9,037 bases of DNA, taken from JADFRD01 sp964491015 (lineage in GTDB: Bacteria > Fidelibacterota > Marinisomatia > Marinisomatales > TCS55). The stretch lies in contig CAZBEY010000074.1 of assembly GCA_964491015.1 (NCBI GenBank), positions 1 to 9,037 of the forward strand, given 5' to 3'. The first letter of the stretch is position 1, and every line of letters starts with the position of its first letter. The notes under the pieces were generated by a model. The model did no database searches and was not told the origin of the DNA. It worked only from the letters and a program-made list of their open reading frames with translations. Shown in pieces: positions 6,636 through 9,037 of the stretch. The position numbers were made by a program, and so were the translations under genes.

Positions 6636-7358
6636 TTATGGTTTTAAATGTCTTCGATTGACTATCCAACTTACACCAATGCTCAATTCATACAAAATAA
6701 TAAGGGGGATAGCCATAAACAATAAACTCACGGGATCCGGTGGTGTAATAAATGCAGATAACAGCAGAATAACAATCAGTGCATGTCGTCGATAATGACG
6801 CATAAACGATGGTGTTAATAATCCAATAACTGATAATATGAATACAACAACCGGAAGCTCAAAGATAACTCCGCTGCCGAGCATTAGCCAAGTAATGAAA
6901 CTGAAATAATAATTAATGGAATAGTTGTTTTGGATTTCCGATGAGCCCAGAGAGGAGAAAAATTGCAATGAAAAAGGAATGATGACCATATAGGCAAAAA
7001 TAACTCCAATAATGAAGGAGAAATAGCTGAAAAATACCAGAGGAACCATGAATTTTTTTTCATCTTTATAAAGCCCTGGTGAAATAAATTTCGCAAGTTG
7101 GTACGTTATGACAGGCAGCGCTAATATAAAGCCACCAACGATCGCCATCCCCCATTTTATCATGAACATTCCCTGGACGGTTAAAACCTGTAAATTCATG
7201 GGTGATGTAATACGTTCTGTCGGCGTAATCAATAATGTAATAATATCATCGATAAACAGATAAGCAACCATTCCTCCTATGACGATGGAACCAACCGCTT
7301 TTAATAATCGCCAGCGTAATTCCTCCAGATGATCCAGAAAAGACATATTATCACTCAT
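6636..7358 (-). CDS. tatC: Sec-independent (twin-arginine) protein translocase subunit TatC
   Basis: TatC is the membrane receptor for twin-arginine signal peptides and the core of the Tat complex that exports folded proteins. The 240-residue protein has the cytoplasmic N-terminal FLDHLEELRWRL motif (7-18; E13 and R15 match the conserved E and R of E. coli TatC). It also has LYKDEKK in the first cytoplasmic loop (96-102), FELPV (166-170), and TPPDP after helix V (205-209). Six hydrophobic helices fall roughly at 20-40, 70-90, 107-130, 152-176, 190-204 and 210-232. No TatA or TatB gene is in the window. The ATG at 7358 overlaps the meaB stop by 8 bp; M5 is an alternative start, since many family members begin close to the FLxHLxELR motif. 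Confidence 0.97.
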   Translation of the reverse strand: MSDNMSFLDHLEELRWRLLKAVGSIVIGGMVAYLFIDDIITLLITPTERITSPMNLQVLTVQGMFMIKWGMAIVGGFILALPVITYQLAKFISPGLYKDEKKFMVPLVFFSYFSFIIGVIFAYMVIIPFSLQFFSSLGSSEIQNNYSINYYFSFITWLMLGSGVIFELPVVVFILSVIGLLTPSFMRHYRRHALIVILLLSAFITPPDPVSLLFMAIPLIILYELSIGVSWIVNRRHLKP

Positions 7359-8286
7359 TTTTCAATAACGCCGCTGATATTTTATAAGGGGATAATTTCA
7401 TGGAATCAATAGAATGGGTCTCTCGAGAAAGTTTCCTTAATTTTTCTGATGTCCAAAATTCATCCAATAGTTTTTCCTGAATCAACCCAAGCACCCGTGC
7501 TTGGTGTTTTTCCAATCGTTGAGTATTAAAAGACCCGTTTGATTTCATCTTGGACAATTGTGCTCCAATGCTCTCAAAAACTTCAGTCAATCCCTTTCCT
7601 TCACTTGCGATTGTTTTTATGACCGGCGGTTCCGGTTTATCATTTCCGGTGGAAGTATGAAGAATATTTTGTAACAATTGTGCCAGTCTGCCGGCGCCTT
7701 CTCGATCAGATTTATTAATAATAAAAAGATCAGCAATTTCAATTAAACCAGCTTTCATCAGTTGAACCTCATCTCCGGATTCAGGAATTAAAATGACAAT
7801 TGTCAGGTCAACCGCAGCGGCTACATCATGCTCGCCCTGGCCTACACCCACCGTTTCAAAAATGATAATATCCTTACCGCTGGCTGCCAATACATCCCCA
7901 ACATCCTGTGTTTTTCTGGCAAGACCACCCAAATCACCGTGAGAACCCATACTGCGAATAAAGACTTTATCTTCCCAGATATACTTGTTCATGCGAACAC
8001 GATCCCCCAGCAAGGCGCCTCCGGTAAACGGGCTGGTGGGGTCCACAGCTACCACACCGACGGATTTGCCATGCTCAAGAAACAACGCAATCAATCGATC
8101 CGTTAAAGTACTTTTCCCGGCTCCGGCCGGTCCGGTAATTCCGATCCGGATTGCATCTGTACTGTATTTATACAGGGAAATAAAAAAATCATCACTTAAA
8201 CAATGATCATTTTCTATATGGGTAATCACCCTAGAAAGCACACGATGATCGTTGGCTCGAATACCATCTAAAAAGGAGTCTGTCAT
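7351..8286 (-). CDS. meaB: MeaB/ArgK family G3E GTPase (cobalamin-mutase chaperone)
   Basis: MeaB-family GTPases gate cofactor loading and protect adenosylcobalamin-dependent acyl-CoA mutases, classically methylmalonyl-CoA mutase. The 311-residue protein shows Walker A GPAGAGKST (52-60), the VDPTSPFTGGALLGDRVRM segment (81-99) with switch I, SHGDLGGLA (115-123), FETVGVGQ (143-150) and the base-specificity motif NKSD (191-194). This order is diagnostic for the MeaB/ArgK branch of G3E GTPases. The C-terminal region (about 255-290) is helical, as in the dimerisation arm of the family. No mutase or epimerase gene is in the window, so its client must be encoded elsewhere. The gene starts 17 bp after the regulator stop and overlaps tatC by 8 bp. 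There is no Shine-Dalgarno sequence. Confidence 0.95.
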   Translation of the reverse strand: MTDSFLDGIRANDHRVLSRVITHIENDHCLSDDFFISLYKYSTDAIRIGITGPAGAGKSTLTDRLIALFLEHGKSVGVVAVDPTSPFTGGALLGDRVRMNKYIWEDKVFIRSMGSHGDLGGLARKTQDVGDVLAASGKDIIIFETVGVGQGEHDVAAAVDLTIVILIPESGDEVQLMKAGLIEIADLFIINKSDREGAGRLAQLLQNILHTSTGNDKPEPPVIKTIASEGKGLTEVFESIGAQLSKMKSNGSFNTQRLEKHQARVLGLIQEKLLDEFWTSEKLRKLSRETHSIDSMKLSPYKISAALLKNE

Positions 8287-8303
8287 AGATAAAATTTAGA
8301 TAT

Positions 8304-8984
8304 TTAAGAGAATAGCTGGCAAAAAGCAGAATAATCGTTGATGGCTAATATTCGGCCATCTTTTTCTATCATTCCTTTCTCTTCAAATAATGTGAGTGTT
8401 CTGGAAACTGTCTCTCTGGATGTACCGGCCATATTGGCAATATCTTGCTGGTAAGGTACGTTTTGAATTCGAACCTTGCCATTTTTTATTTTTCCCAATT
8501 CTTCCGATAACCGGATTAACGTCATTCCGATTCGGTGTTCAACATCACTTAAAGACAAACTTTCAATCTGCTGATCACTTTTCCGCAATCTCATGGTAAG
8601 CTCTTCCAATAAGCTGATAGATATTTTTGGATATGTTTCTAAAATATCCAAAAAATCATTCCGTGAGAGGGTGAGAACTTCAGAATCTTCCAGCGAAATT
8701 ACATTGGCGGATCGCCCGGCTCCATCCAATAAGGACATTTCACCAAAAAAATCTCCTTCTCCAAGGATTGCAAGAATTGCCTCTCGTCCATCATCACTCA
8801 ATCGGGTAATTTTTACACTTCCATTGGCAATGACAAAAAAGGTTTCTCCCGTCGCTTCTTCCAATAAAATCATCTGCCCTTTATTATAGGTCCGAGATAC
8901 CATTTGATCTGATATTTTTCTGACATCGTTTTTATGTAACTCTGAAAAGATGGGAACTGTATGTAATAGATCGGTTTTATTCAT
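8304..8984 (-). CDS. Crp/Fnr family transcriptional regulator
   Basis: The 226-residue protein has a cyclic-nucleotide-binding-type beta-roll (about 10-115), a long dimerisation helix (about 118-146) and a Crp-type winged helix-turn-helix (about 170-225). The phosphate-binding cassette FGEMSLLDGAGRSANV (80-95) keeps the Gly-Glu and Arg-Ser of E. coli CRP (E72, R82), so a cyclic nucleotide or similar ligand is possible. A gap-free alignment by eye of the dimer helix places S136 and D137 opposite CRP T127 and S128, so ligand preference may differ. The N-terminus lacks the cysteines of Fnr, so no Fe-S oxygen sensing is expected. The recognition helix contains TSRETVSR (188-195), with R190, E191 and R195 matching CRP R180, E181 and R185. 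It is first in the gene block and probably co-transcribed with meaB; target genes are unknown. Confidence 0.92.
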   Translation of the reverse strand: MNKTDLLHTVPIFSELHKNDVRKISDQMVSRTYNKGQMILLEEATGETFFVIANGSVKITRLSDDGREAILAILGEGDFFGEMSLLDGAGRSANVISLEDSEVLTLSRNDFLDILETYPKISISLLEELTMRLRKSDQQIESLSLSDVEHRIGMTLIRLSEELGKIKNGKVRIQNVPYQQDIANMAGTSRETVSRTLTLFEEKGMIEKDGRILAINDYSAFCQLFS

Positions 8985-9001
8985 AATTGAAAATACGTGA
9001 T

Positions 9002-9028
9002 TTTATAAGTATTTCAAATGTTGAAATA
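9002..9028 (-). promoter_or_regulatory. Palindrome next to a -10-like TATAAA upstream of the Crp/Fnr regulator
   Basis: TATTTCAA (9010-9017), ATG spacer, TTGAAATA (9021-9028): perfect 8-base inverted arms with a 3-base spacer. On the minus strand TATAAA (9007-9002) follows the palindrome after 2 bases and lies 17 bases before the ATG. No good -35 hexamer is seen at 16-18 bases spacing. A further TTGAAA is at 8987-8992, so three TTGAAA-type half-sites lie in this 53-base leader. It could be an autoregulatory operator with promoter. The arm orientation (TTCAA outward, TTGAA inward of the right arm) is opposite to classic Fnr or CRP sites. The window ends at 9037, so the leader may be incomplete. 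Confidence 0.4.
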
Positions 9029-9037
9029 AGTTAATCT

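Noticed and set aside
8593..8889. Plus-strand open frame of 98 codons opposite the Crp/Fnr regulator
   Set aside because: It is a shadow of a well-supported gene; the low-complexity Ser/Lys/Pro-rich translation reflects the complement of the regulator's codons.
8304..8984. Fnr-type oxygen sensor
   Set aside because: There are no N-terminal cysteines for a [4Fe-4S] cluster; the only cysteine is C222 near the C-terminus.
9010..9028. Canonical CRP or Fnr binding site upstream of the regulator
   Set aside because: The palindrome lacks TGTGA-N6-TCACA and TTGAT-N4-ATCAA; its TTGAA halves point the opposite way. It was kept only as an uncharacterised palindrome.

Overview
The window is a dense stretch of bacterial chromosome of about 40% GC by eye. 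All ten recognisable genes lie on the minus strand and read from right to left. The content points to a diderm bacterium with lipopolysaccharide: a Kdo transferase next to a GT9 heptosyltransferase-type enzyme, plus TatC, a long-chain polyprenyl synthase and a PgsA-type phospholipid enzyme. FtsY is short and lacks an acidic A domain. Almost no start codon has a Shine-Dalgarno sequence. Together with AT-rich spacers, this resembles the Bacteroidota/Marinimicrobia/Calditrichota side of the FCB group. That placement is inference from gene style, not a phylogenetic result.

Layout in transcription order (high to low coordinates): a Crp/Fnr-family regulator (8984-8304); the MeaB/ArgK GTPase (8286-7351); tatC (7358-6636); a long-chain trans-polyprenyl diphosphate synthase (6628-5639); a GT9 heptosyltransferase-family protein (5633-4608); waaA/kdtA (4611-3334); a tandem double-ATPase ABC protein of EcfA/CbiO type (3341-2019, GTG start); pgsA (2032-1469); ftsY (1465-584); a 131-bp gap; then the first 150 codons of rimO (452-1, cut by the window edge). 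From the regulator to ftsY the genes overlap by 4-14 bp or are separated by at most 17 bp, so they are probably one operon. The ftsY-rimO gap holds a possible rimO promoter and a small perfect tandem repeat (TCTCTGTG x2). The left edge of the sequence upstream of the regulator (8985-9037) holds a palindrome beside a -10-like TATAAA. No stretch over 300 bases lacks a gene, and I see no RNA gene, CRISPR array, insertion sequence or convincing terminator.

Functionally the block is an envelope and protein-export cluster: lipid carrier or quinone side chain (polyprenyl synthase), LPS inner core (WaaA plus GT9), phospholipid head group (PgsA), and targeting to or across the inner membrane (FtsY, TatC). 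A cobalamin-enzyme chaperone (MeaB) and a regulator sit at the head. I do not see a clearly new multi-gene system. The most unusual gene is the fused ABC ATPase: its two halves are degenerate in complementary ways that predict one working and one dead ATP site, and no partner membrane subunit is present.
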